From Dryocosmus kuriphilus (taxonomy: Eukaryota; Arthropoda; Insecta; Hymenoptera; Cynipidae): 64,000 nt of DNA. Made by a program: the position numbers and the translations under genes. The DNA is taken from positions 133,634,372-133,698,371 of the forward strand of contig CM076190.1 of assembly GCA_038277395.1 (NCBI GenBank), written 5' to 3'. The notes under the pieces are model-generated. The model did not search any database, was not told where the DNA came from, and saw only the letters and a program-made list of their open reading frames with translations. Positions 45,380 through 57,760 of this stretch are shown one piece after another. Within the stretch, counting starts at the first letter, position 1. The number at the start of each line of letters is the position of its first letter.

Positions 45380-45671
45380 GTTACTCTCAGATAAATTTTT
45401 TCGTGCACTGAAAACACCTTTTTTTTCACTTAAATCTTAAAAATAAAAAGTTTGTACATCAACTCCTATACATTGCGTGTAAACATCCCTCTTTATTTTA
45501 GTACTCTTTTTCACCACCAGATGTCATATCGCAATTCTGCGGTTCTCAATATCTACGATGCAGACACAGAAGGGATTTTTTTAACGAAACTTTAGGGGTG
45601 TGTTAGTGGCTCCCAAAACAAAAGTTTTTATTCGCGCAAATAACTTTTTTTTTTCTCGATACGCCCTATTG

Positions 45672-46004
45672 TCCACTGACCACAGTGCAACACTGCAACA
45701 CCCTCGCCTTAATGATTTGGAAATGCAAGATTTTGCCAGCTGGGGGACCACGAGACTATTAAAATTCACGCAGTACAATGAAGTCCCCTTGTGTTATCTC
45801 GGGGTTGTGGATGATGCAAGAGGGTAACCGCTGGTCGTCTCGTGATTCCCACGGGACCTCGACTCATAATGTTTCTCTCATAAAAAGCATAAAAAAGACT
45901 AGAAGGGTCAGTGACACAAAAGCACTTGTATGAATATCTAATTGCAAGCTAAATTCGTCCATTAGAATTAGAAGAGAGTGACTTAGTTCAAAATTATTAT
46001 ATAG
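45672..46004. other. Intervening sequence, no gene seen
   Basis: Mixed-composition sequence between two inverted-repeat elements. The overlapping frames at 45581-45827 show no recognisable domain. Confidence 0.4.
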
Positions 46005-46939
46005 TACGGTCAAGGAAGACTTTTTTCAGGGGAAAATGGGAACACCTATGAAAAAAATCAGAGATACTCTTGGGGGCAACAGAAACAATGTAGACCAAAA
46101 TTGGACAAAAAATGTTGTACGCTACGCCCCAGGGAGGGGAAAATAGGTGAAAAATATGGTTTGTTGCATTTAAGCTTGGATTGACGGAAAACAGTGCATT
46201 TGTGAAAGAAAAGCTTGAAACAAAAGTTGTAGAGAGGGAAATTTCCTACGAAAATATGTAGGTCTCGTTTTTCTAGCTTTATTTGTTTAGAATTTATCAA
46301 ATTATTAATCAAAAGCATGCAATTTGCCATACGTTGATAAATAATGCAAATGCAGACTTCTCGCTCATCGTCAAGCATAGTCTTGTATCAGTGCAACAAT
46401 CGCCATAAAAACGAATTTTGCAAGTGCAACATTTTATGAGTGATTAATTTTGCAATTAGCAAAAAGCTTTTTCGTAAATGCCATGCCGTTTTTTTCTCGA
46501 GGCCGGAAAAAAATCATTCGCAGCTGGAATGTCTACTTGAGGGTACATTTTACCATAAACAATCAATAATTTCATTTTTTAATGAAAATTCATTGTTTTA
46601 TTCCATTTTACACTAAAATTCGAATTTCGACGAATCTTTATAGGTTAATAAGTGGACAATTAAGGATCGAATGATTTTTTTCTTTTTGTTATGGTTAGTG
46701 GGAATTTTTCAGGAAATTTTGAGACAGGTCTCGATTTTTTAAAACAAATAGGAAGGGAAATTACTTTTTTCTTCAAAAATTCATAACTGCCGTTCTATTT
46801 GTTACTAAGAGTTTAAATTTAGATGAAATGAAAGTGCGGCGTTCAAACTATAAATCTACGTCGGTCTCCTTTCCGTGCTACCCTTCGTTCACTCGCGGTA
46901 ACCGGTGAAAGTCAACCCTTATCGCAGGCGCCCTCGTCG

Positions 46940-48901
46940 CACAGTGGGGAAAAAGTACATTTTTTGGTTCAAAATACGATTCCGGCTGAACCTGTGGACC
47001 GATTTGGATCTTTCTTTTTTTGAGACAAAGCTGATAAAATTCCGGAGAGAATTGTGGAGGCCGATTTTTGAAGCAGGTCTCCAGTTTTTTATAAATAAAC
47101 AAATATTTGGGAAAAAATGACAATTTTTTTAGTTTAGTCCTCTGACTTCTTGGAAAAAGCGTAAAAAGTTTCGCAATCAACTCACTTTGATAGTGCAACA
47201 TAACTAGAAGATTATTCTATAGCGAGCATTAATAAAAAAAATTGTTTAATAAACAAATAATTTGTTAAAAGTTGATTTTCGAAATTTTCATATTATTTTT
47301 CCTCATTTTGTAAGTAATTCATCGCATAACATCATTATGATGGAAAAAGTTCGTATTTGAATAATAATTAACAATAATATAAACAAATTTCATTAACAAA
47401 TGTGCACTTTGGTTGTGTTTTGAAGAAAAACACCGTTTTTTTCAGTCTGTACTTAAGATCAGCTAACTTGAGGGAGTTTGAATACAAAAGATAACTGTAA
47501 TAATTTTCATAATTATTATGAACAAATTTTATAAAAAATAAAAAAAGTCCGGGAAAAAAGTCTTTTTTAGTGTCAACTGAGTAAAAACTTCCGCAATTGC
47601 CTCTATTTGTTAATGCAAAGATACTAAAAGTTAATTTAATGGTGAAAATTAAACAAAAAAATTTGTTAATAGACAAATTATTTGTTAGAAGTTGATTCTC
47701 TCACATTTTTATATTATTCTTTCTCATTTTGTGACTAATTCATTTCATAACGTTACTATGATGAAGAAATTTCATACTAAAATAATTATTAACAATAATT
47801 AGAACAAATTACATTAACAAATGTGTATTTTGGGTGTTTTTCAGAAAAAATTTCCTTTTTTTTATATATAACAATTATTAAATGTATTGTTCAATCCATC
47901 CTTGTATTCAAAAACCCTTGTGTTGGCCAACTGTAAGTACTGAATGAAAAAAAAAAAACGAACTTTCTTTCTGACAAACACCCAAAACACACATTTGTTA
48001 ATGTAATTTGTTCATATTATTATTAATAATTATTTTCATATGAAATGCCTTCATCATAGTAACGTTATGAGATGAATTAGTCACAAGATGAGAAAGAATA
48101 ATACAAAAATGATAAGTGTGAGAAAATCAACTTCTAACAAATAATTTGTTTATTAAAAAAGGTTTTGTTTAATTTTCACTATTGAATTAACTTTTAGTAT
48201 CGCTGCACTAATAAACTGAGGCAAGTGCGGATGTTTTTACTCAATTGATAGTGAAAAAATACTTTTTTCCGGCCTTTTTTTTATTTGTTATAAACTTTGT
48301 TTACAAAAATTATGAAAATTATTATTCAGTTATCTCTTGTATTCAAACTGCCTCGAGTTAGCTAATTATAAGCACAGACTGAAAAAAAAAACGGTGTTTT
48401 TCGTCAAAACACACCCAAAGTGCACATTTGTTGACGAAATTTGTTTATATGATAGTTAATTATTATTCGAATATGGGCTTTTTTTCATCATAGTGATGTT
48501 ATGCGATGAATTAGTTACAAGATGAGAAAAAATAATATATGAAAATAATGAAAATCGCGAAAATCAACTTTTAACAAATTATTTGTTTATTAACAAATTT
48601 GTTTGGTTGATGCTCGCTATTGAATAATATTCTTGTAATGTGGAAATATCAAACTGAGTTGATTGCGAAACTTTTCACTCTATTTCCATGAAGCCAGAGG
48701 ACTAAACTAAAAAAATTGTCATTTTTTCCCCATATATTTCTTTATTTATAAAAAACTAGAGACTTTTCTCAAAAATCGGCCTCGATAATTCTCTTTAGAA
48801 TTTTATCAGCTTTCTTTTAAAAGAAAAAAAAATCCAATTCGGTCCACAAGTTCAGCCGGAATCGTATTTTGAATCAAAAAATGTACTTTTTCCCCCCTGT
48901 G
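46940..48901. mobile_element. 1962-bp foldback element with 5-bp target duplication
   Basis: CACAGTGGGGAAAAAGTACA at the left and its near-complement ending CCTGTG at the right bound a palindrome with ~940-base arms. CGTCG is duplicated at 46935-46939 and 48902-48906. Each arm holds two tandem units: GTTGATT landmarks at 47271 and 47691 on the left, and ATCAACTT landmarks near 48125 and 48561 on the right. Open frames in the arms pair with each other and lack domains. It is nested in the 46007-51967 element. Confidence 0.75.
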
Positions 48902-49377
48902 CGTCGGCACGTCGCGTCGCGGCGCAGGAGAGGGGATAGCAATTCTCTGACTTTCCGAGTTCCTCGCGTTCCGGCTCAGAACCGTGCAACGCGAAAAAAA
49001 CATCATTATCTTCGAAACTAACTTACCGATTTGAATGATTCTTTTTTTGATTTGGTAGAGCTCTTCGAAATAATAATATCTGTTATCATTTGAAAAATCA
49101 ATTTTTAATCCTTCTGTATTTAAAAAAAAAATTATTATTTCAAACAATTTTTTAAAATTATTATTTTATAAAAAATGAAACCTTTCGTTGTTTCATGTAA
49201 TAAAAGCGAGTAACTATTCAAAAATTTTGTGTCGCATCTGCATTGCGTTTGTTAAAACGTTTTTGTTCATCAGTGTTGATGAAGAAAATAACAATTAACA
49301 TTTTGTATTCGTTTTCAAGTTGCTGATGACGATTTCTCCCGAGTAAAAATTTTAAGTCTTGGGTTTCGTCTTATAAC

Positions 49378-49393
49378 GGTCCTTTTCAGGGCC
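49378..49393 (+). promoter_or_regulatory. Histone-mRNA-type 3' stem-loop sequence
   Basis: AACGGTCCTTTTCAGGGCC followed by ACCCA matches the metazoan histone 3' stem-loop: six-pair stem GGTCCT/AGGGCC (one G-T pair), TTTC loop and the conserved A/C-rich flanks. A purine-rich GCGAAGGAAT lies about 15 bases downstream, where the U7-binding element would be. No histone coding sequence is visible upstream. Confidence 0.45.
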
Positions 49394-49444
49394 ACCCAAA
49401 TAATTTTTGCGAAGGAATATTCTTAATGTGTACTCATCCTATTA

Positions 49445-49449
<5 letters not shown>

Positions 49450-49516
<67 letters not shown>
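49450..49516. repeat. (TA)n microsatellite
   Basis: A pure TA run of about 66 bases. Confidence 0.95.
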
Positions 49517-49519
<3 letters not shown>

Positions 49520-49649
49520 CGAAGGAATAATTTATGAGATAAGTTTATAATGTACCCACCAAGTATTGTCACGAAGGAATAATTCTCGACAATCTACGGT
49601 ATATCCTCAGGCCGTTTTAACTGTCTTTGTATTAAATGAGACAGAGGAA

Positions 49650-49694
49650 AAGAGAGAGAGAGAGGGGGGGGGAGAGGGAGAGGGAGAGAGAGAG
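49650..49694 (+). repeat. GA-rich simple repeat
   Basis: AGAGAGAG and GGGAGAGGG runs form a polypurine tract. Confidence 0.9.
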
Positions 49695-50065
49695 CATGCC
49701 ATAAGTGAGAGAATGCTAACACAGGACGAAATAGCACGCTGTCTCTGTCTATAGAGACTGAGAGGGTACGCCCCCGCAGAGTGGAAGTACGAATCGGTCA
49801 TGTTAGGTGGCTAACAAGGCAAGCTTCACTCTCTCGCAAGCAAAATGAAATCCTGCGTCCATAAAGGCGGGACAGGCGACAGTATAAGTCTCTTGGCTCT
49901 CGAGCCGTTGTTAGAGCCAGACTTCTACCTTTTTCTGACTCACTCTGGGGGTTGTGTACAGGCTGTTTTTTCGTCACCCTGTGCTCCGCTTCACCAGTTT
50001 GAGCCGATAAAGTTTTGAAAGGCAAAGAGAACAGAGCCTAAATAGGAACAGTCTTACTGGCGATT

Positions 50066-50510
50066 GGTCCACGGCGTCCCCCGTGTACCCGTATCGACGT
50101 AAGACTGCGGAAAAACCTCGCGGTTGAACATTTCTCACGCGATTTGTTGGTGGTTGGCCCACGGCGTCCCCCGCGTGCCCGCATCGATACGAATCGTTGG
50201 AGGATGCTTAGCTGCTTGGCTGTCTTTAAGGATTTTGCTGCCTTATTGACTTAATTTTTCCTTCTCAAGTTTCTCTGTAGGGCTAGAATAACTTCTCGAG
50301 AATCGACCTTTTTTTTTTAATCTTATAAAAAACGACCACAGCGTCAAAGCCTTTATATTGTAAACGTGGGCTAATAAACTACGATACTTTTTATTAATAT
50401 TTTATAAAACTCTCAAAAAATTATCTGTAGAGAAAGCGTGCCGGTGAATATTTCTTACGTAACCTGTTGGTGGTTGGCCCACGGCGTCCCCCGTGTGTCC
50501 GCATTGATAC
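50066..50510 (+). repeat. Three copies of a GC-rich ~40-bp motif
   Basis: TTGG(C/T)CCACGGCGTCCCCCG followed by (C/T)GTG-x-CCGCAT-x-GATAC recurs at about 50070, 50152 and 50472. The first two copies are preceded by a shared CGCG-containing spacer and the third by a related AACCTGTTGGTGG. The motif is far more GC-rich than its surroundings. It belongs to no family I recognise. Confidence 0.7.
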
Positions 50511-51149
50511 AGGCTGCTAGAGTTTACTCAACGGTTCGTTTGTGTGTTGAGGACGTATTTTTGTACTTCTGAACGGTAATTTACCATATTAATTTCTCGT
50601 TATAAATAATGTAAGACTCCAGAGAGAAATACTTTTGCTGAACTCATTAAATTAGCTTTAGATAAGCGACGGTCACGCACCAAATAGTTTGATAAACCTT
50701 TAAAGGATTACATTTTATACCCAATTTTGATTTTATTTTTAATATAACGGTTGTTGAGAGGTTCAACAAACGAATATCTATCATAATATTATATCGAGCC
50801 ATGGCGCGCTTATAACATTTCTACTGTTAGATTATAAGAACCAATGTAACTGATTTCACGAGAATATAAATATTTCAAACTGATCTTTTAGTTCTTTACT
50901 CTCGTGACCAAGTCTCAGTAAATAAACAAAAAAAAATATATATAATAAATAAAAAAAATAATAAAAAGGTTACTCTCATAATAAAGACACCTTACAGTCT
51001 TGATGAGTATTAAGACATCGAAGTTATTTAACATAAGTTTATCTAAGTTTAATCCACTCTTCAAAAGATGGTCAGGCGCCACAGGTATATTTTACAGCCC
51101 TATGCCTCCCAGGCGACAAATTTCCCTTTATCTCAAAATCGCGAGACAT
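50511..51149. other. AT-rich interior of the inverted-repeat element, no gene seen
   Basis: Low-complexity AT-rich sequence leads up to the right arm. No convincing frame on either strand. Confidence 0.45.
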
Positions 51150-52199
51150 CAATGAAGTTATGAATTTTTGAAAAAAAAAAGTTATTTCCGTTCCTATTTG
51201 TTATAAACAATCGAGACTTGTCTCAAAATTTCCTAAAAAAATCCCCCTAGCTATAACAAAAAAAAAAAAATCATTCGATCGTTAATTTTCGACTTATTAA
51301 CCTATAAAGATTCGTCGAAATTCGAATTTTAGTGTAAAATGGAATAAAACAATGAATTTTCATTAAAAAATGAAATTATTGATTGTTTATGGTAAAATGT
51401 ACCCTCAAGTAGACTGATTTCAACGGACTGATTTTTTAGACGAATGATTTTTTTCCGGCCTCGAGGAAAAAAAAAACGGCATGGCATTTAAGAAAAAGCT
51501 TTTTGTTAATTGCAAAATTAACAACTCATAAACTATTGCATTTGCAAAATTCGTTTTTATGGCGATCGTTGCACTGATACAAGACTATGCTTGACGATGA
51601 ACGAGAAGTCTGCAGTTGTATTATTTATTAACTTATGGCAAATTATATGTTTTTGATTAATAATTTGATAACTTCTAAACAAATAAAGTTAGAAAAACGA
51701 GACCTACATATTTTCGTAGGAAATTTCCCGCTCTACAACTTTTGTTTCAAGCTTTTTTTTCAAAAATGCACTGTTTTCCGTCAATCCAAGCTTAAATGCA
51801 AAAACCCCTATTTTTCACCTATTTTCCCCTCCCTGGGGCGTAGCGTACAACATTTTTTGTCCAATTTTGGTCTAAAGTGTTTCTGTTGCCCCCAAGAATA
51901 TCTCTGATTTTTTTTATAGGTGTTCTCATTTTTCCCCCAAACCAGGAAAAATCCGCTAGTTTGACTGTACTATTACTCTTGAGTCTTAACATGAGCCTCA
52001 ATATATAACTCGAATGTTCTCGTCGAAAAACACACAAGATCGTTAAAACGCAGGGCTCGGAGTGAGTTACTTTTTAGAAAATTGGTTCCTTTTTTATCTG
52101 CGGTTACTTAGAAGTTACAATTTTTACTCGACGGTACTAGAAGTTACTTATTTCGTCTTACAGGTATCTATTTGTTAAACTTTACGAGATCAAGATCGA

Positions 52200-53400
52200 T
52201 TTTTTATAGCAATTTATAGTCAATTTTGTAAAATGTCTTGAAATATTTTGAACTCTTATAAAATCTCAAATCTTTTGAAAACTTATAAAATCTCTTGTTG
52301 TCTTTGGGCATTTTTATAATTTTAAAATATCTCCAAAATGTTAAATCTATTCACGTGTCAAAATTTTTAAGTACGGCAATTTATAGTCATTTTCCTGAAA
52401 ACCCTTGAATCCTTTAAAAATCGCTTTTGAACCGTTTCGAAATCTTCGAAATCTTTTGGAATATTTATAATTTTTAAATATTTCCAAAATTGTAAATCTA
52501 TTTATACGTAAAAAGTTCTAAGTGTCTATTTAATTATGTATTTTTATAGCTCTAAGTATAATTATAAAAAAAATACATAAAACAATTATTTAAATTTTTT
52601 GTGAAATTTTTAAACCTCGTGAAATCTTTAAAATCTCTCGAAATCTTCTAAATCTATTGGAATGTTTATAATTTAAACATATTTTTGAAGTATTAAATAT
52701 ACTCATTTGTCAAAAATTCTAAGTGCCTACTTAAAAATGTATTTTTATAACAATTTAAAGTCATTTAAATGAAACCTCTTCAAATCTTTGAAAATACCTT
52801 GAAATCTTTTTAAATATATTGAAATTTTACAAAATCTCCTGAAATATTTTGATATATCTAGATCCCTCGAAATCTTTTGAAATCTTATCAAATTTCTTGT
52901 AATCTTTGGGCATTTTTATCATTTTAAATTATTTCCAAAATATTAAATCTATTCACGTCTGAAAATTTCTAAATACGGTAATTTATAGTCTTTTTCTTGA
53001 AAACTCTTGAAATATAAACATTTATATTGTGTCGATTAAAAAAAAAAATTTGTATAGCTTGAAGTATAATTATCAAAAAATCCATGAAACGATTTATTCT
53101 TAAATTTACGAAACTATCTGTTGAACACTTTGTGAAATTTTTAAATCTCGTGAAATCTTTAAAATCCCTCGAAATCTTTTGAAGTCTTTTGAACTTTTAT
53201 AAAGTCTCTTGAAATCTTTTAAATCGGTTAGAATCTTTATAATTTAAAAATATTTCCAAAGTGTTAAACCTACTCACTTGTCAAAAATTCTAAGTGTCTA
53301 CTTAAGAATGTATTTTTATAGCAATTTATAGTTATTTAAATGAAATCACTTTAAATCTTTAAAAATCCCTTGAAATCTTTTGAACTCTTATAAAATGTCT
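52200..53400 (-). repeat. GATTTCA-type repeat, reverse orientation
   Basis: The complement of the repeat at 5860-8235 includes the longer blocks GTCAAAATTTTTAAGT and AAAATGTATTTTTATAG. At least four diverged ~300-400-base units can be followed. Confidence 0.65.
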
Positions 53401-53580
53401 TTCTGTTTACACTTTACACCTTAGTTCAAATCAAAATCGCTTAAATAGCTAAATTTATTAAACATTACTCAAATGACAATTAAATTATTTGAATTTTGCG
53501 CGAAAATGTATCGCTTACATTTAGAAAGAGAGATCAATTCAAATCATAATAGAACTAAAAGTATAGAAAACATATTTTTA
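53401..53580. other. Short transition, nothing seen
   Basis: AT-rich sequence between the reverse- and forward-oriented repeat blocks. Confidence 0.4.
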
Positions 53581-56048
53581 TTTTATTGAACCTCCCAGGA
53601 TTTCAAAGATTTCTAATTGTTTTAGTGGATTTTTATGATTTTAAAAGATTTCAACGAATTTCTAGAGAACTTTTGTGAATAAATTGAATTTTATTGCAAG
53701 GGATTTCTACGGATTTAAAAGACTTTAAGAGATATGAAGGAATTTTCAAAATTTCGAAGGATTTTAAAGATCTCCAGTTTTTTTATAACATTCCGAAGAA
53801 TTTTAAGAGACTTAAAAACTTTCAAGGGAATTCAAATGATTTATACTAATTTCAGTAGATTATTACGATTTTAATTGATTTTAAATACTTTACTTTATTT
53901 TAAGAGATTTCAAAGAGTTTAAAGGGATTCTGAAGTATTTTCACGGTTTCAAGGAATTTCGTAAGATTTCGAAATACTTGAACGGATTTTAGAAAATTTC
54001 AAAGATTTGCAAATATTTCCCTCAATTTTAAGAAGGGACTTCAAATGTTTTCAAACGATTTTGAAAGACTTTCATCGATTTTAAAACTTTTCAAATGATT
54101 TTACGGAATTCCGAAAATTTTAAAGGTTTTAAGTTATTTTAACTGATTCCAAGGAATTTAAGATTTAAAAATATCTAGGGATTTCAAAGAATTTTCTAGA
54201 ATTTCCAAAGATTTCAAGGGCCTTTAAGGTGTTTCAAGGAATTTCACAAGATTTAAAGAATTTTATTTAATTTCCAAAGATTTCAAAATTTTCAAGGTAT
54301 TTCAAATATTTTCTACGTATTTCAATATATTTTTACGAATTCCGAAAATTTGAAGGGATTTCAACGAATTTATACAGAACTTTAGGGAACAAATTAAATT
54401 CTATTTTAAAGGATTTCTGTTGACTTTTACGGATTTCAATGGATATGAAGAAATTTTAACGAGTTTCGCAAGATTTAAAGGATTTTTTTTTCACATAAAA
54501 GGATTTCAAAAACTTGTAGTGACAGGAACGGCTTTTTTTTTACAAAACTTTAATGAATTTATATTCAAATTCAATATATATTCAATTTATATTCCAATTA
54601 TTTCAAATGATTTCTTTACTAATTTCAATAGATTTCACCGGATTTCAAAGACTTTAAGTTAATTTAAAAGGTTACAAACAATTTCAAGGGATTTTAATGT
54701 ATTTCTACGAATTTCAAAGAATCTTGTTAAGATTTCGAAATACTTGAAAGGAATTTAGAGGATTTTCAAGTATTTCCGGGAATTTTCAAAAGTATTTTAT
54801 GGGATTTTAGGGTATTTTAACTGACTCCAAAGCACTGCAACAGATTTAGAAAATTTCAAGGGTCTTCGAAGAATTTTGTAGCGTTTCCAAAAATTTTCAT
54901 ACGCTTTTAAGGTATTTCGAGGAATTTCATAAGATTTCAAAAGATTTTAAGAGATTCCAAGGTTTTCCAAAGTTTCTTAAGTATTCTAAAAAGTTTTAAG
55001 AGATTTAAGAAATATTAAGGGATTGTAAAGAATGTTCAAAGATTTTAAGAGATTTTAAGATGTTTCAATTAATTTTAAAAGATTTAAAGAATTTTATTAA
55101 AATTCCAAGGATTTTTAAGTACTCCAAAAAAGTTTTAAGAGATTTAAGGAATTTCAAAGAATGCTCAAAGATTTCACGGGATTTTAAGATGTTTCAATTA
55201 ATTTTAAAAGATTTAAAGAATTTCATTAAAATTCCAAGGATTTCAACATTTTCAGTGAATTTCAAATGATTTCTCCTTATTTCAATAGATTTTAACGATT
55301 TTCAAAGAGTTCAACGGATTTTAAGGAACTTCATCGAATTTCTAGAAAATTTAAGTGACTAAATTAGATTTTATTTCAAGGGATTTCGACGGACTTCAAA
55401 AGATTTCAATGAATTTTAAGAAAAATTAAAAAAATGACAAAAGGGGTTTAAGATATTTCAAGGAATTTCACAATATTTAATAGATTTTACTGAATCTCTA
55501 AGGATTTCAAATATTTCCGAAGGATTTCAAGTGATTTCTACTTAGTTCAATGGATTTTTACTTACTAAAATGTATTTTTACATTGTCAAAGATTAGAAGG
55601 GAGTTAAACGATTTTATAGAAAAATTTAAGGAATAAATGAAATTTTATTTCAAGGATTGCTAGGTATTTCAACATTTTCAAGAAATATTATGAAATTTAA
55701 AAAAAATAAATTTGCAAAGAATTTTAAAGATTTTTAGCTATTTTAAAAGATTCCAAAGAAATTCAAGATATTAAAAAAAAATGTCAAGGGATTTCATAGA
55801 ATGCTGTAGTATTTCCAAAAAGTTCAAGGGATTTTAAGGTATTGCAAAAAAATTTCACACGACGTAAAGTTTAAGGGATTTCAACGAATTTCTAGAGAAC
55901 CATAGGGAATGAACTAAATTTTATTTCAAGGAATTTCCACGGATTTTGACTATCAAAAGAGACATTAACAAATTAATTTTTTTTAATTTCACAGGATTTT
56001 AAAGATCTGAAGTTATTTCAAAAGTTTCCAAAGAATTTCGCGAGTCTT
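53581..56048 (+). repeat. GATTTCA-type repeat, forward orientation
   Basis: Degenerate GGATTTCAA/AGATTTTAAG units, with recurring ~300-500-base composite blocks built around TCTAGAGAACTTTAGGGAA and TTTTATTTCAAGGGATTTC. No genes; the frames at 54420 and 55060 are repeat by-products. Confidence 0.75.
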
Positions 56049-57760
56049 AAAAAATTTCAAGTGTTTTCAAAGAATTTTGTAGTATTTCCAAAAGATTTCA
56101 AGGGATTTTAAAATGTTTCAAGTATAATTTCACAAGAACTGAAAAATTGTATTGAATCTGTAAGGATTTCAAAGATTTCTAGGGATTTGAACATTTTTTA
56201 AACACAAATTTAATGAGGAAGTTTAATTTAATTTATATTCAAAAGACTATTAATTATTTCTACTTATTTCAGTCGATTTTTATGCTTTCTAAAAATTTCA
56301 AGGGATTTTAAGTAATTTCAGCGAATTTTTGGAGAACTTTAGGCAAAACATTAGATTTTATTTTAAGGGATCTCCACGGATTTCAATGAATTCAAGAGAT
56401 ATAAGGGAAATAACAGAATTTCAAAAGATGTGAAAGATTCAAAGTTATTTTAAAAGATTTCAAAATATTAAAATAAATTATTTATAAAAATTTAATTTCT
56501 TGAAATTGTCTAAATCTGTAGAAATTCCTTCAAATAACACTGTATTCACTCCCTAAGATTCTCCAGAAATTATTAAATTAAAATATTCCAGAAATTAAAA
56601 AAATTTCAAGGGATTTCAATGAAGTTTGTAGTATTTCCAAAAGATTTCAAGGGATTTTAAAATGTTTCAAGTATAATTTCACAAGACCTGAACAATTGTA
56701 TTGAATCTTTAAGGACTTCAAAGATTTCTAGGGATTTGAACATTTTTTAAACACAAATTTAATGAGGAAGTTTAATTTAATTTATATTCAAAGGATTATT
56801 AATTATTTCTACTTATTTCAGTCGATTTTTATGCTTTCTAAAAATTTCAAGGGATTTTAAGTGATTTCAGAGAATTTCTGGAGAACTTTAGGTAATAAAT
56901 TAGATTTTATTTTAAGGGATTTCCACGGACTTCAATGATTTCAAGAGATATAAGGGAAATAAAAGAATGTCAAAAGATTTGAAAGATTCAAAGTTATTTT
57001 AAAAGATTTCAAAACATTAAAATAAATTATTTTAAAAAATTGAATTCCTTCATGTCTCTTGAGATTGTCTAAATCTGTAGAAATTCCTTCAAATAAAACT
57101 GTATTCACTCCCAAAAATTCTTCAGAAATTATTAAATTAAAATATTCCAGAAATTACAAAAATTTCAAGGGATTTCAAAGAATTTTGTAGTATTTCCAAA
57201 AGCTTTCAAGGGATTTTAAAATGTTTCAAGTATAATTTCACAAGACCTGAAAAAATTGTATTGAATCTGTAAGGATTTCAAAGATTTCTAGGGATTTGAA
57301 CATTTTTTAAACACAAATTTCATGAGGAAGCTTAATTTAATTTATATTCAAAGGACTATTAATTATTTCTACTTAGTTCAGTCGATTTTTATGCTTTCTA
57401 AGAATTTGAAGGGATTTTAAGTGATTTCAGGGAATTTTTGGAGAACTTTAGGCAATAAATTAGATTTTATTTTAAGGGATTTCCACGGACTTCAATGATT
57501 TCAAGAGATATGAGGGAAATAAAAGAATTTCAAAAGATCTGAAAGATTCGATGTTATTTTAAAAGATTTCAAAACATTAAAATAAATTATTTAAAAAAGT
57601 TAATTCCTTCATGTCTCTTGAAATTGTCTAAATCTGTAGAAATTCCTTCAAATAAAACTGTATTCACTCCCTAAAATTCTCCAGAAATTATTAAATTAAA
57701 ATATTCCAGAAATTAAAAAAATTTCAAGGAATTTCAAAGAATTCTGTAGTATTTCCAAAG
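56049..57760 (+). repeat. ~555-bp tandem repeat, three full units plus a partial
   Basis: GTAGTATTTCC recurs at 56079, 56628, 57187 and 57746 (spacings 549, 559 and 559). Each unit contains CACAAGA(A/C)CTGAA, TTTAATGAGGAAG-type and CTGGAGAACTTTAGG segments at matching positions. It is a recent amplification of a longer block of the GATTTCA-type repeat. Confidence 0.9.

Larger units (their letters stand above)
40386..45671. mobile_element. 5.3-kb long-terminal-inverted-repeat element with THAP remnant
   Basis: The left end (CAATAGGGAGTATCGA, 40386 onward) and the right end (complement of CAATAGGGCGTATCGAG, ending 45671) are inverted copies over about 125 bases. A closely matching AAAATCCCTTCTGTGTC/GCATCGTAGATA block closes each arm (to 40515; from 45548). 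A THAP-domain N-terminus lies just inside the right end, pointing inward. Long inverted repeats plus a THAP domain suggest a P-type DNA transposon. I could not find a clear 8-bp target duplication. Much of the interior is later insertions, and no catalytic domain was recognised. Confidence 0.5.
46007..51967. mobile_element. Inverted-repeat element with ~800-bp arms, TA flanks
   Basis: The left end CGGTCAAGGAAGAC and the right end (complement of CAGTCAAACTAGCGGA) each abut TA (46005-46006, 51968-51969). The arms (46007-46800 and 51150-51967) are inverted copies with many aligned landmarks, for example TACGCCCCAGGGAGGGG, AACAAAAGTTGTAG and GGTACATTTTACCATAAAC. TA flanks and a CAGT-like end suggest a Tc1/mariner relative, but no transposase was found. 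Alternatively these are two separate copies in opposite orientation. Confidence 0.55.

Noticed and set aside
49798..50070. Possible LTR of a retroelement (TGTTAG start, TATAAG box, TGGCG after it)
   Set aside because: No second copy, no matching end and no gag-pol are present in the window, so the signals are too weak.
49566..50162. Overlapping frames as a gene
   Set aside because: They run through a GA-rich simple repeat and a GC-rich repeated motif, on both strands, without a domain or conserved start.
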